DNA from: Porticoccus sp041581635
GTDB taxonomy: Bacteria > Pseudomonadota > Gammaproteobacteria > Pseudomonadales > Porticoccaceae
Reading direction: 5' to 3'
Length of the DNA stretch: 64,000 nt
Assembly (NCBI GenBank): GCA_041581635.1
Contig: JBFICW010000005.1
Location: 1 to 64,000 of the forward strand
Under the pieces are notes generated by a model. It saw only the letters and a program-made list of their open reading frames with translations, made no database searches and was not told where the DNA came from. The position numbers and the translations under genes are program-made. Position 1 is the stretch's first letter. Each line of letters starts with the position of its first letter. Shown in pieces: positions 37,431 through 45,383 of the stretch.

Positions 37431-37465
37431 TAAACTTACGCCTTCTATTTCAAGGCGTAAGTTTA
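37431..37465 (+). promoter_or_regulatory. Hairpin covering the dapE ribosome-binding site
   Basis: Arms TAAACTTACGCC (37431-37442) and GGCGTAAGTTTA (37454-37465) are a perfect 12-bp inverted repeat with an 11-base loop. The 3' arm and loop edge contain the AAGGCG Shine-Dalgarno, and the last base is the A of the dapE start codon. No U-tract follows, so a translational rather than terminator role is more likely. Confidence 0.55.
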
Positions 37466-38613
37466 TGTCCCCCCTTTCTCCAACACTGGAACTCACCTGC
37501 GAACTCATTCGCCGTAACTCTGTGACACCTGAAGATGCAGGCTGCCAGGAACTAATGATTGAACGACTGGAAGCGGTGGGCTTTCAAGTAACCCGACTCC
37601 CTTTTGACGATGTAGAAAACTTCTGGGCAGTTCGGGAAGGCTCTCAGGGCAATCAGGGGCCCACACTTTGTTTTGCCGGGCATACCGATGTAGTCCCCAC
37701 AGGGCCTGAAGGCGACTGGAAGCACCCTCCCTTTGAACCGTCCATAGATGGCAATTTGCTATATGGACGAGGTACAGCTGATATGAAAGGCTCCCTGGCA
37801 GCCATGGTGACAGCCGCAGAAAACTTTATTGCAGGCAACCCCAACCACAATGGAACCATTGCCTTCCTGATTACCAGTGATGAAGAAGGCATTGCCATAA
37901 ATGGCACCGTAAAAGTCGTCGAGTGGTTGATTCGTCAAAATGCTATTCCCGAATGGTGTCTCGTGGGAGAACCATCAAGTACTTCGACAATAGGTGATGT
38001 GGTTAAGAATGGTCGCCGTGGTTCACTTGGCGGCGAGCTCATCGTGAAAGGAATTCAGGGACATGTAGCCTACCCCCACCTCGCAGACAACCCCATCCAT
38101 AACGTAGCGCCAGCATTAACGGAACTGTCCAATCAGTGCTGGGACAAGGGAAACAAATTCTTTCCTGCTACCAGCTTTCAGATCTCCAACATACAAAGCG
38201 GCACAGGGGCAACAAACGTTATTCCTGGTGAAGCAAAGGTGGTGTTTAATTTTCGTTTCTCCACCGAGGTAACAGATGAGCAATTAAAATCTAGAACCGA
38301 AGAAATTTTGAAGAAACATAACCTCGAGTACGAACTAAATTGGAACCTTAGCGGCCTCCCCTTCTTAACGTCTGAGGGAGCCTTGATAGACGCCATAGTG
38401 GACAGCATTCGAGACATCACCGGATTGGAGACAGAACTATCCACTGCTGGCGGCACCTCCGATGGGCGATTTATTGCACCCCATGGCTGTCAGGTTGTTG
38501 AACTGGGCCCAGTCAACGCCACAATCCACAAGGTGGATGAATGCGTTCGAATTGATGACCTCGAGGCGCTCAGTGCTATTTATCAACGACTACTTGAAAG
38601 CCTAATTAAGTAA
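37465..38613 (+). CDS. dapE: Succinyl-diaminopimelate desuccinylase (DapE)
   Basis: DapE is a dizinc M20-family hydrolase that releases LL-diaminopimelate from its N-succinyl form. The 382-residue protein has the metal ligands in CFAGHTDVVPTG (His), GRGTADMKGSLA (bridging Asp), TSDEEG (catalytic Glu and Glu ligand) and VGEPSST, plus the GGTSDGRF segment near the C-terminus. With dapC and dapD upstream and dapA at 42943, most of the succinylase route lies within 12 kb. Its start lies at the edge of a 12-bp hairpin. Confidence 0.97.
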   Translation: MSPLSPTLELTCELIRRNSVTPEDAGCQELMIERLEAVGFQVTRLPFDDVENFWAVREGSQGNQGPTLCFAGHTDVVPTGPEGDWKHPPFEPSIDGNLLYGRGTADMKGSLAAMVTAAENFIAGNPNHNGTIAFLITSDEEGIAINGTVKVVEWLIRQNAIPEWCLVGEPSSTSTIGDVVKNGRRGSLGGELIVKGIQGHVAYPHLADNPIHNVAPALTELSNQCWDKGNKFFPATSFQISNIQSGTGATNVIPGEAKVVFNFRFSTEVTDEQLKSRTEEILKKHNLEYELNWNLSGLPFLTSEGALIDAIVDSIRDITGLETELSTAGGTSDGRFIAPHGCQVVELGPVNATIHKVDECVRIDDLEALSAIYQRLLESLIK

Positions 38614-38631
38614 CTGACATGCTTGCAGTAT

Positions 38632-38658
38632 AAAAAGCTGCCTTCAGGGCAGCTTTTT
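38632..38658. terminator. Bidirectional terminator between dapE and rsmJ
   Basis: Arms AAAAAGCTGCC (38632-38642) and GGCAGCTTTTT (38648-38658) form an 11-bp stem with a 5-base loop; A and T tracts on the two sides let it work for both convergent genes. It overlaps the final codons of rsmJ. Confidence 0.85.
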
Positions 38659-39462
38659 TAGTGGATAAATATCGAATCGGCTAGACTTCCCCTTTAGGGA
38701 GTAACCAGGTTTTTTCTCTGCCAGAAAGGGAGCATGAGCAGGTCGCTTAACGACAACCCGGTAGCGAGCTCGCGCCATGGCGAGGGGTAACAGCTGATCA
38801 CTATCAACGTCAGCACCCACCAACTGATGAAACAACTGCATTTCCTTTTTAACTTTGCTGGATTTTTCCCGAGGTGGAAACATAGGATCAAGATAAATCA
38901 CATCCGGCAAGTCTGACTCGGCAAGTTCCTCGAGGTAACACTGAGCCTCCTGTTCAATCAGACTCATACGCTCCACCACGCTCGCCAACTCAGGATCTTC
39001 CATTGACGATTGTCGCGCTTGGTGCAACCCACTCTCGAGTAATGCAGTTACAACAGGGTGACGCTCAACCATCTGTAACGTTGCACCAAGTGATGCCAAG
39101 ACAAAACTATCCCGCCCCAAACCTGCGGTCAAATCGAGGATAACGGGCTTGAACCCTTTATGGTTCAAGCCAACTGCTTTGGCAATATCCTGTCCTTTTC
39201 CGCCACCGTATAAGCGCCGATGCCTCGTCGTGCCGGCAACAAAATCACAGCGTACAGCACCCGGAGCATTTGGCCCTAATTGCAACAAAGATAATCCCTG
39301 TTCATCCACTACCAGAGAAAGACCACTATCAATGCCCTCAAGATCACTAAAGGGTAAAAGAGGAAAATTTAGATCAACAGAAAGTAATTCGGCCCGGTGT
39401 TCATAACCGGGCCGTGCAACGATAAAAAAAGATTCAGACAGCTCAGGATTGTATTGGGACAA
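38644..39462 (-). CDS. rsmJ: 16S rRNA (guanine1516-N2)-methyltransferase RsmJ
   Basis: RsmJ methylates G1516 of 16S rRNA using S-adenosylmethionine. The protein has RHRRLYGGGKGQDIAKAVG, the SAM-binding DLTAGLGRDSFVLASLG and the catalytic region VIYLDPMFPPREKSSKVKKEM, all diagnostic. The frame starts with TTG at 39462, overlapping the upstream OmpA-like gene by 20 bases; a start somewhat further in is possible, but no ATG lies near. The annotated length of 272 residues is somewhat above E. coli RsmJ. Confidence 0.9.
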   Translation of the reverse strand: MSQYNPELSESFFIVARPGYEHRAELLSVDLNFPLLPFSDLEGIDSGLSLVVDEQGLSLLQLGPNAPGAVRCDFVAGTTRHRRLYGGGKGQDIAKAVGLNHKGFKPVILDLTAGLGRDSFVLASLGATLQMVERHPVVTALLESGLHQARQSSMEDPELASVVERMSLIEQEAQCYLEELAESDLPDVIYLDPMFPPREKSSKVKKEMQLFHQLVGADVDSDQLLPLAMARARYRVVVKRPAHAPFLAEKKPGYSLKGKSSRFDIYPLKKLP

Positions 39463-40096
39463 GTTCGAGCTCTACACGACGATTTGCCTGACGCCCTGAA
39501 GCTGTGTCATTACTGGCTACGGCATAGCGCTCGCCATAACCTGTCGTCCATATTCTGCCACCTGCAACGCCCTGAGAGATCAGCAGTTGACCAACACTGC
39601 CGGCACGACGCTCACTCAAGGTCTGATTATATTCAGAGCTACCCGTAGAATCAGTATGCCCGGCTATTCTGATATTTGTCTTATTAAATTCTTTTAACAC
39701 AATAGCCACCGACTCTAGCGTGCCATAAAACTCTGGACGAACTTCATATCGATCAACGCCAAAGGTGATGCTGCTTGGCATAACTAATCGAATATTATCT
39801 CCCTCGCGCACGACACGAACACCAGTACCTTCAAGTTTGGCCCTCAGCGCAGCCTCTTGACGATCCATATAGAAGCCAATGCCTCCACCAACAGCGGCAC
39901 CGGATGCAGCACCAATGAGAGCACCTTTTCCACGATCTTCATCGCTGGATGTTGCCACACCAATAAGAGCACCTGTAACAGCACCAATACCCGCACCTTT
40001 TGCGGTATTACTCACTTTTTGCTGCCCCGTATAGGGATCAGTCGACATACACCCAACCAAGCCAAAAACAACGATTGCTATTAGGAACTTCTTCAT
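39443..40096 (-). CDS. OmpA-family lipoprotein with glycine-zipper (YiaD-like)
   Basis: The 217-residue precursor has a lipoprotein signal peptide (VVFGLVGCMS, lipid cysteine about residue 16). A glycine-rich segment (about 31-80, GAGIGAVTGALIGVATSS and a second GAASGAAVGGGIGFYMD) resembles glycine-zipper inserts. A C-terminal OmpA domain (about 105-215) carries the peptidoglycan-binding residues in GHTDSTGSSEYNQTLSERRA. It probably links the outer membrane to the cell wall. The ATG at 40096 follows GAGGATATGAC; the longer frame from 40144 lacks support. Confidence 0.88.
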   Translation of the reverse strand: MKKFLIAIVVFGLVGCMSTDPYTGQQKVSNTAKGAGIGAVTGALIGVATSSDEDRGKGALIGAASGAAVGGGIGFYMDRQEAALRAKLEGTGVRVVREGDNIRLVMPSSITFGVDRYEVRPEFYGTLESVAIVLKEFNKTNIRIAGHTDSTGSSEYNQTLSERRAGSVGQLLISQGVAGGRIWTTGYGERYAVASNDTASGRQANRRVELELVPIQS

Positions 40097-40240
40097 GTCA
40101 TATCCTCTTAATGAACACTGTAATAACGTTATGAGCGTTAACAACCTATAATAATAAAAACAATTAACACTTATTTTGGTGAAAGCAATAATCTTTGCAA
40201 GGCGTTATATCACATTTAATGCTACCCATTCAGTGTAACC

Positions 40241-40696
40241 ATGGCTTCGCGTACTATGAAAAACTACATCTACCTTTTACTTGCTCTTATCTGCTTTATA
40301 ACAACTGGCTGTAACAATTACACCTATACACTGAATGAACAGCCAATTTTTAGTCCACCTAGCCTTTTTAATGACTACAAAATACCTGATGCTGCACTAG
40401 ATAACTGCGTCAAACAAGCCATTATCGACAACAACGTCACCAGCCCTAACCAGCTCACCCAACTTAACTGCTCCAGTGCAGGCATTGAGAAATTAGCTGG
40501 ACTAGAAATCTTCACCGGCCTTTCTCACATCAACTTTAACCAAAACAACCTGGTTGAAATTAAACCCTTACTGTTTCTTCAACACCTTGTTATCGTCAAT
40601 CTTGAAAAAAACAAACGTCTCTACTGTGCTGATGCCCAACTCCTCGCCAAACAAGTCGGCAATTCCGTCAAACTTCCAGCACATTGTGCAAAGTAA
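40241..40696 (+). CDS. Putative lipoprotein with short leucine-rich repeats
   Basis: I do not recognise a specific family. The 151-residue protein has a hydrophobic N-terminus ending FITTGC, a plausible but imperfect lipobox (cysteine at about residue 24). The rest has a leucine-rich-repeat rhythm (LTQLNCSSAGIEKLAGLE, then LSHINFNQNNLVEIKPL, then LVIVNLEKNKRLYC) like a short internalin-type LRR. The start could be the ATG at 40241 or the one at 40256; neither has a good ribosome-binding site. It is an isolated gene beside the AT-rich 40697-41109 gap. Confidence 0.55.
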   Translation: MASRTMKNYIYLLLALICFITTGCNNYTYTLNEQPIFSPPSLFNDYKIPDAALDNCVKQAIIDNNVTSPNQLTQLNCSSAGIEKLAGLEIFTGLSHINFNQNNLVEIKPLLFLQHLVIVNLEKNKRLYCADAQLLAKQVGNSVKLPAHCAK

Positions 40697-41109
40697 GCGT
40701 TTTACGTTGATATTGGTTGACAATTTTATTCTTTTTTCTCAAAAAAGTTACCCACAAAATCTGTGGATAACTTTGTGCATTACTTTAATAAAACTCGCTC
40801 AACTCCACTCAATCTAGCCATGCGAGCAAAATGGTTATTTTTTAACCACTATGTAAATATCCTTATATATCATAGACTTACAAAAGTTCAATCAAAATAT
40901 CAATGACTTACAGAGCATTCCCATAATTCATTTAAGGATATTGGTCTAATTGTGGACAACCTAGCCCATTGAAAATTAAATATTGCATAATTGACCAACA
41001 ACACAATGCCGGCGTCGAAGAGACAGCGAACAATCCAGCGGCAATACTCATGCCAGTTTTTGGGCAAAAAGGCCAAAAACCCAGCGAATTAGAATTAAAC
41101 TCCTGGCAC
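40697..41109. other. AT-rich intergenic region
   Basis: This 413-base gap lies between two convergent genes. It is noticeably AT-rich around 40800-40920 and contains a cluster of DnaA-box-like 9-mers at 40748-40782 with another at 40951-40959. A CTTTTTT-CTC-AAAAAAG inverted repeat lies just upstream of the boxes. No coding potential is convincing; weak frames here start at TTG without a ribosome-binding site. Confidence 0.5.
40748..40782. promoter_or_regulatory. Cluster of DnaA-box-like 9-mers
   Basis: TTACCCACA (plus strand, 40748-40756) differs from the consensus TTATNCACA by one base. TTATCCACA (minus, 40770-40762) is a perfect match. TAATGCACA (minus, 40782-40774) differs by one. A fourth box, TTGTCCACA (minus, 40959-40951), also differs by one. 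The first two form an inverted pair that could alternatively be read as an imperfect hairpin. Confidence 0.4.
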
Positions 41110-41871
41110 TTAAGTCTGTATCTGAAACCAGAGTCCATCCTGCACCTGGCTTGCATAATGAATGGAGGCCAGTCTCTCTTCCATCTCTGACATCATAGAC
41201 CGAACCAAATCCAGACTATTATTCTTTTCACTGATATGGCCTAGCACCAACTGTTGCAATTGCTCCAGTTTCAGCTGCTTCAACAGAGCAAGGGCCTGCT
41301 GGTTATTCAAATGCCCCCAATCACTAGCCACACGCTCTTTTAATGAGGGGGGATAAGAACCATTCGCTAACATTACTTGATCGTGATTGGACTCCAACAA
41401 CAGTGCATCGCAGCATTGATAACTATCGACCACATGGGGCGTGATGCTACCCAAGTCGGTAAGAACGCCTAGCGTTAATCCCGCATGCCTCAGAACGTAC
41501 TGAATGGGCTCTCGTGCATCGTGAGGGACTGACACTGGTGTTACCCTCACTGATCCAACCTCAAAGCTGTGATGGCTATCAATGAGCTCTATATTAACGC
41601 TGGGAACATTCTTTAATGATCGAAAGGTACCCGCAGTCATTTTTACTGTCAGATGATGTTTTTTTGCCAGAGGCAGAACGCCTCTCAGATGATCCGAATG
41701 TTCATGGGTGACCAGTATCGAAGTAAGGTCTTGGGCAGCTATTCCAAGCCTGGAAAGACGCTTCTCTGTTTCACGAATAGAAAAACCGCAATCAATCAGA
41801 ATAAGCGTATCACCGGCATGAACGAGGGTAGCATTACCTTTGCTACCACTCCCCAATGAGCTAAACCGCAT
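41110..41871 (-). CDS. MBL-fold metallohydrolase, YycJ/WalJ-like
   Basis: The 253-residue protein is a metallo-beta-lactamase-fold hydrolase with SSLGSGSKGNATLV at the start, the metal motif THEHSDHLRG (about residues 53-62), HDAREPIQY and the late His in LGHISEKNNS. It resembles the YycJ/WalJ family, proposed 5'-to-3' exonucleases. The gene follows bamC by three bases, as in the Pseudomonas dapA-bamC-MBL-purC block; here purC is missing from the end and is found at 47344. Substrate is unproven. Confidence 0.85.
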   Translation of the reverse strand: MRFSSLGSGSKGNATLVHAGDTLILIDCGFSIRETEKRLSRLGIAAQDLTSILVTHEHSDHLRGVLPLAKKHHLTVKMTAGTFRSLKNVPSVNIELIDSHHSFEVGSVRVTPVSVPHDAREPIQYVLRHAGLTLGVLTDLGSITPHVVDSYQCCDALLLESNHDQVMLANGSYPPSLKERVASDWGHLNNQQALALLKQLKLEQLQQLVLGHISEKNNSLDLVRSMMSEMEERLASIHYASQVQDGLWFQIQT

Positions 41872-41874
41872 AAA

Positions 41875-42915
41875 TCAGGACAAATTGGTTCGAATGATTT
41901 TCAATAACTTCATAGCCAGTGCACGGTCAAGACCACTGTCTTGTTTGTTGCTAATACGCACTTCTATAGCCTCGTCAGTTTCGCTCACCGATACTTGATA
42001 ATTAACCGCTTCCGTTTCTTTCACCTCGGTAGTAAAACCGATTAGTGCTTCAAATAAAGTTTTATTCTCGTCTATATTAGGGGCTTCATTGAAATCAACG
42101 ATCACAACTCCTGATGATTGATTTTTATCCACAACGGAAAACCCACCAAGCGACAGAGAGTGAACAACAGAAGACCAAGCGCGCTCATAGCTAAGCTTCA
42201 TTGATATATAGGGTTGATCTTGAGTGACAATTTTTACCTTTGAATCACCCCCAATGTTCTGTGCAAGCAGCGATACACTGCCACTATTAATATCACTCAC
42301 CAACGCATTAGAGGTCATTTCCATAAACTCTTTACTACGCTCACCACTGCTAGAATATTGAGGCCACTCACCCGCACGGCTCTCAGAACCTTGGGGAACT
42401 TGCATCTGGATTAACCGAACTTCTGTACTGCTAATGCCTACACCCGGTGTGATGGAGAATCGAAAACGATGGCTATTACTGTCATCGTCTTTGAACTGCA
42501 ACCAACCTGTTTCCAAAATACCATTGGGCGCGTCGGCTCTGGCTGTAGGCACACCACTACGGGTCAGAATATTGCGAATCCTTGGCCATACCTCCGCAGG
42601 CGGCTTGTTAATTGCAATCCAGCGATCTGCTCCAAAAGACTGAATGGTTACGGTTTCTGCAAATAAATTTTCTGACAAAGGTTGAGGCCTGGGCACCCGA
42701 AAGACATCCGAAGTCACCGCACCCGTTTCAGGAATATCAGGAATTGCATACAACTCCCCAACAGCCTCATCATCCTTATCATCTGGAATCACCATCGGGG
42801 GAAGTTCATGAGAGTGGAGATACTCATTGCTCCTGTCGCGAAGCGCTATATCGCCACAACCAACAATAAATAATGCGACAGGAACCACCATCACAAATTT
42901 TATCTTCGACATCAT
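41875..42915 (-). CDS. bamC: Outer membrane protein assembly factor BamC
   Basis: BamC is an accessory lipoprotein of the Bam complex. The 346-residue precursor has a lipoprotein signal peptide (ALFIVGCGD, lipid cysteine about residue 20). An extended N-terminal segment of the type that contacts BamD follows, with the conserved DRSNEYL and ELPPMVIP. Two helix-grip domains make up the rest. GGAGTACG precedes the ATG pair. It is 27 bases after dapA, the usual neighbour, which supports BamC despite low general conservation. Confidence 0.9.
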   Translation of the reverse strand: MMSKIKFVMVVPVALFIVGCGDIALRDRSNEYLHSHELPPMVIPDDKDDEAVGELYAIPDIPETGAVTSDVFRVPRPQPLSENLFAETVTIQSFGADRWIAINKPPAEVWPRIRNILTRSGVPTARADAPNGILETGWLQFKDDDSNSHRFRFSITPGVGISSTEVRLIQMQVPQGSESRAGEWPQYSSSGERSKEFMEMTSNALVSDINSGSVSLLAQNIGGDSKVKIVTQDQPYISMKLSYERAWSSVVHSLSLGGFSVVDKNQSSGVVIVDFNEAPNIDENKTLFEALIGFTTEVKETEAVNYQVSVSETDEAIEVRISNKQDSGLDRALAMKLLKIIRTNLS

Positions 42916-42942
42916 TTATCGTACTCCGAGTCTACGCTCTTA

Positions 42943-43827
42943 CTATCGATTCAACAGACCAGCTTGTTTTAAAGCTTCTGCAACTTGTGCATGAAACATA
43001 GGCGACAACTCCGTAAGAGGTAAACGGATGGCTTGTTGCATCAACCCCATTTCGGCTACTGCCCATTTCACAGGAATTGGATTGGATTGAACAAACATTG
43101 CATTGTGAACCGGATCAAGGAGCCGATTGATTTCTCTTGCCTTCTCCGCCTCGCCAGCCAAACCTAAACGACACATCTCTGCCATCAACTTAGGTGCCAC
43201 GTTTGCCGTCACTGATATATCACCGTGGCCGCCCATCAAAATTAATTCCAATGCAGTACCATCATCACCGGAATAAATGGCAAATCCCTCGGGGCAGGAG
43301 TCAATCAATTCACGAGCTCTTGCCAAATCGCCGGTGGCATCTTTAATACCAATAATATTGGGGATTTCTGCCAACTTAAAAACTGTCTCGGGCAGCATAT
43401 CACAGGCCGTTCGACCCGGCACATTGTAGAGAATTTGCGGGATATCCACGGCCTCAGCAATAACTTTGTGATGCAGATAAAGCCCTTCTTGCGTGGGCTT
43501 ATTATAATAAGGAGCTACCAGTAAACAGGCATCGGCCCCCGCCTGCTGAGCTCTGCGAGTCCACTCTATGGCCTCGCGAGTGCAGTTTGCACCAGTACCG
43601 GCAATCACGGGAACACGGCCATCGGCATCTTCTACGATCGCGGCAATCGTCGCCATGTGCTCTTGCACATCCAATGTTGGTGACTCCCCCGTGGTACCCA
43701 CCGCTACAATGGCATTAGTACCCTGCTCAATATGCCACTCCACCAAACGCTTAAGGCCGTCCCAGTCCACTTCCAGACTGCCGGGAATCATAGGGGTTAC
43801 CAGAGCAACAATACTTCCGGTGATCAT
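42943..43827 (-). CDS. dapA: 4-hydroxy-tetrahydrodipicolinate synthase (DapA)
   Basis: DapA condenses pyruvate and aspartate semialdehyde in the first dedicated step toward diaminopimelate and lysine. The 294-residue TIM-barrel protein has GTTGESPTL (about residues 43-51), the catalytic tyrosine in LYNVPGRTACD, and the Schiff-base lysine in GIKDATGDLARA (about 162). TGAGG precedes the ATG. dapA-bamC-MBL form one operon. Lysine feedback in the family acts allosterically on the protein; no riboswitch is apparent upstream. Confidence 0.97.
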   Translation of the reverse strand: MITGSIVALVTPMIPGSLEVDWDGLKRLVEWHIEQGTNAIVAVGTTGESPTLDVQEHMATIAAIVEDADGRVPVIAGTGANCTREAIEWTRRAQQAGADACLLVAPYYNKPTQEGLYLHHKVIAEAVDIPQILYNVPGRTACDMLPETVFKLAEIPNIIGIKDATGDLARARELIDSCPEGFAIYSGDDGTALELILMGGHGDISVTANVAPKLMAEMCRLGLAGEAEKAREINRLLDPVHNAMFVQSNPIPVKWAVAEMGLMQQAIRLPLTELSPMFHAQVAEALKQAGLLNR

Positions 43828-43928
43828 CTAAAACCTCAATGTTTGTCAAAATTTATGAAGGCGTAATGGTACTTACCCACGTCAGGCGGCACAAGCATTA
43901 GCTCGTCTTACCGGTAGACCACAGCTTT

Positions 43929-44861
43929 TTATTTCTTCTTTTGGGGATAAGGGCGTAACTCACCTTCGGGGCGTGTTTTAAAACGACGATGAATCCACAT
44001 ATATTGATCGGGCTGCTCCAAAATAAACGCTTCTATCTTACGGTTAACTGTTTCGGCATCGGCCACATCATCACCGGTCGGGAAATTTTCCAATGGAGGG
44101 TGCACTGTGACGCGATAACCTTGGTTATTGGGTAACCGCACATGGGAAAACGGCAATACTGCAGCATTGCCAATTTTTGCAAAACGCGCAGTTGCAGTAA
44201 CCGATGCTGCCGCCACACCAAAGAAGTTGGCGAAGACGCTTTGCTTCCGACCATAATCCTGGTCTGGGGCATACCAGATTATCCGCCCCTGGCGCAGGGC
44301 TTTGAACATACCTCGAACATCCTCTCGGGGATACACGACACCCAAGGGATCACGCACACGTCGCCCCTTGCTCTGAACATAATCATAAACAGCATTTTTA
44401 TGTGGCCGATACATGCCATCGATTGAATGCACTGAGGATAATGTTGATGCTCCCACTTCGAGAGTCGTGTAATGAATCGCCATCAATAGGGCACCACGCC
44501 CTTGCAATGCGTCAATGTGCTCCAACCCCTCTAGTTGGATCAGCTTATTTAAACGCTCGGTTGGCCACCACCAGGCCATGCCTACCTCAAAAAATGCAAT
44601 GCCATAGCTGTCAAAATTATCGCGCAACAATTGCTGACGATGCTGCTCATCCATCTCGGGAAAGCAGAGTTTCAGATTAATTTCTGCTATTTGCTTGCGG
44701 TAGCCCCCCACCCTGTACATGAAGGCACCCAGTTGACGTCCAAGCCACATAATGACCGGATAGGGCAGCATTACCAGCAACCACCAACAACCCAAACCCA
44801 ACCAGGTAAGCCAATAACGCGGGTGTAGGTATGTCCCCTGAAATTGATGGTTGTTACTCAT
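43929..44861 (-). CDS. lpxL: Lipid A lauroyl-type acyltransferase (LpxL/HtrB family)
   Basis: LpxL adds a secondary acyl chain to Kdo2-lipid IVA at the inner membrane. The 310-residue protein begins with the family motif LHPRYWLTWLG, has a membrane segment (about residues 19-38), the catalytic H-x4-E motif in IHYTTLE (about 135-141), VWYAPDQDYG-like IIWYAPDQDYG, and ends QYMWIHRRFKTRPEG, all very close to E. coli LpxL. Which acyl chain it transfers cannot be read from the sequence. Confidence 0.93.
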   Translation of the reverse strand: MSNNHQFQGTYLHPRYWLTWLGLGCWWLLVMLPYPVIMWLGRQLGAFMYRVGGYRKQIAEINLKLCFPEMDEQHRQQLLRDNFDSYGIAFFEVGMAWWWPTERLNKLIQLEGLEHIDALQGRGALLMAIHYTTLEVGASTLSSVHSIDGMYRPHKNAVYDYVQSKGRRVRDPLGVVYPREDVRGMFKALRQGRIIWYAPDQDYGRKQSVFANFFGVAAASVTATARFAKIGNAAVLPFSHVRLPNNQGYRVTVHPPLENFPTGDDVADAETVNRKIEAFILEQPDQYMWIHRRFKTRPEGELRPYPQKKK

Positions 44862-45009
44862 GAATCACCAAGACGGTTTACGACGTAGATGTACGACATA
44901 TTTAACGCAAGAAACCAATAGAATAAGAAAGCGCATTATAAGGGGGATGACACAGAAAAGGGATGATTCGCAAAATGTTACAGAAAACTTATTCTTTCAA
45001 CTTTCCAGC

Positions 45010-45243
45010 CTACTCTCTTAACAATGAGTCTAACTGATCAACCAGTTGAGCCCAGTCTGAGTCCTCAGCAAGCGACTCTTGGAGGAAGGCCCTCTGTCCA
45101 TCAGACCAGAACGCCGCCTCGAGCAGGTTCAAATCATCACTTAAGGGCTTGTGAACAGCTATAAATTGCTCAATCGCACTATTTTGAGATGGCAATCCTA
45201 ACTGGTCAAACAATGTAGCAAGTGTATGAGCTGTTGTGTCCAT
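45010..45243 (-). CDS. DUF2789 family protein
   Basis: The 77-residue protein matches the small DUF2789 family in my recollection: MDTTAHTLATLFDQLGLP at the start, FIAVHKPLSDDL in the middle, and FWSDGQRAFLQESLAEDSDWAQLVDQLDSLL at the end. It is predicted soluble and helical. Function is unknown. It is 140 bases upstream of the fabV 3' end region and reads the same way as its neighbours, with a weak ribosome-binding site. Confidence 0.8.
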   Translation of the reverse strand: MDTTAHTLATLFDQLGLPSQNSAIEQFIAVHKPLSDDLNLLEAAFWSDGQRAFLQESLAEDSDWAQLVDQLDSLLRE

Positions 45244-45332
45244 ACTCTAGTTATAGAAACTGAGCCATAAGAATTCAATGTTTAACGCAATTCATAGGTT
45301 GCCAGCACACCACTGAAAACTTTACTGACAAT

Positions 45333-45366
45333 AAAAAAGGCATCACCGCTACACGCGGGATGCCTT
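45333..45366 (-). terminator. Terminator after fabV
   Basis: Arms AAGGCATC (45337-45344) and GATGCCTT (45359-45366) enclose an inner CCGC/GCGG stem; on the minus strand the hairpin is followed by TTTTTT. It lies 18 bases beyond the fabV stop. Confidence 0.85.
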
Positions 45367-45383
45367 CCTTGAACACACCGAGA

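Noticed and set aside
40697..41109. Replication origin
   Set aside because: DnaA-box-like sites and AT-richness are present, but no dnaA, dnaN, mnmG or parAB is nearby and there is no ordered box array or 13-mer set; reported only as a DnaA-box cluster.
40969..41190. A 73-codon plus-strand frame
   Set aside because: It starts at TTG, has no ribosome-binding site and overlaps the 3' end of the MBL-fold gene on the other strand.
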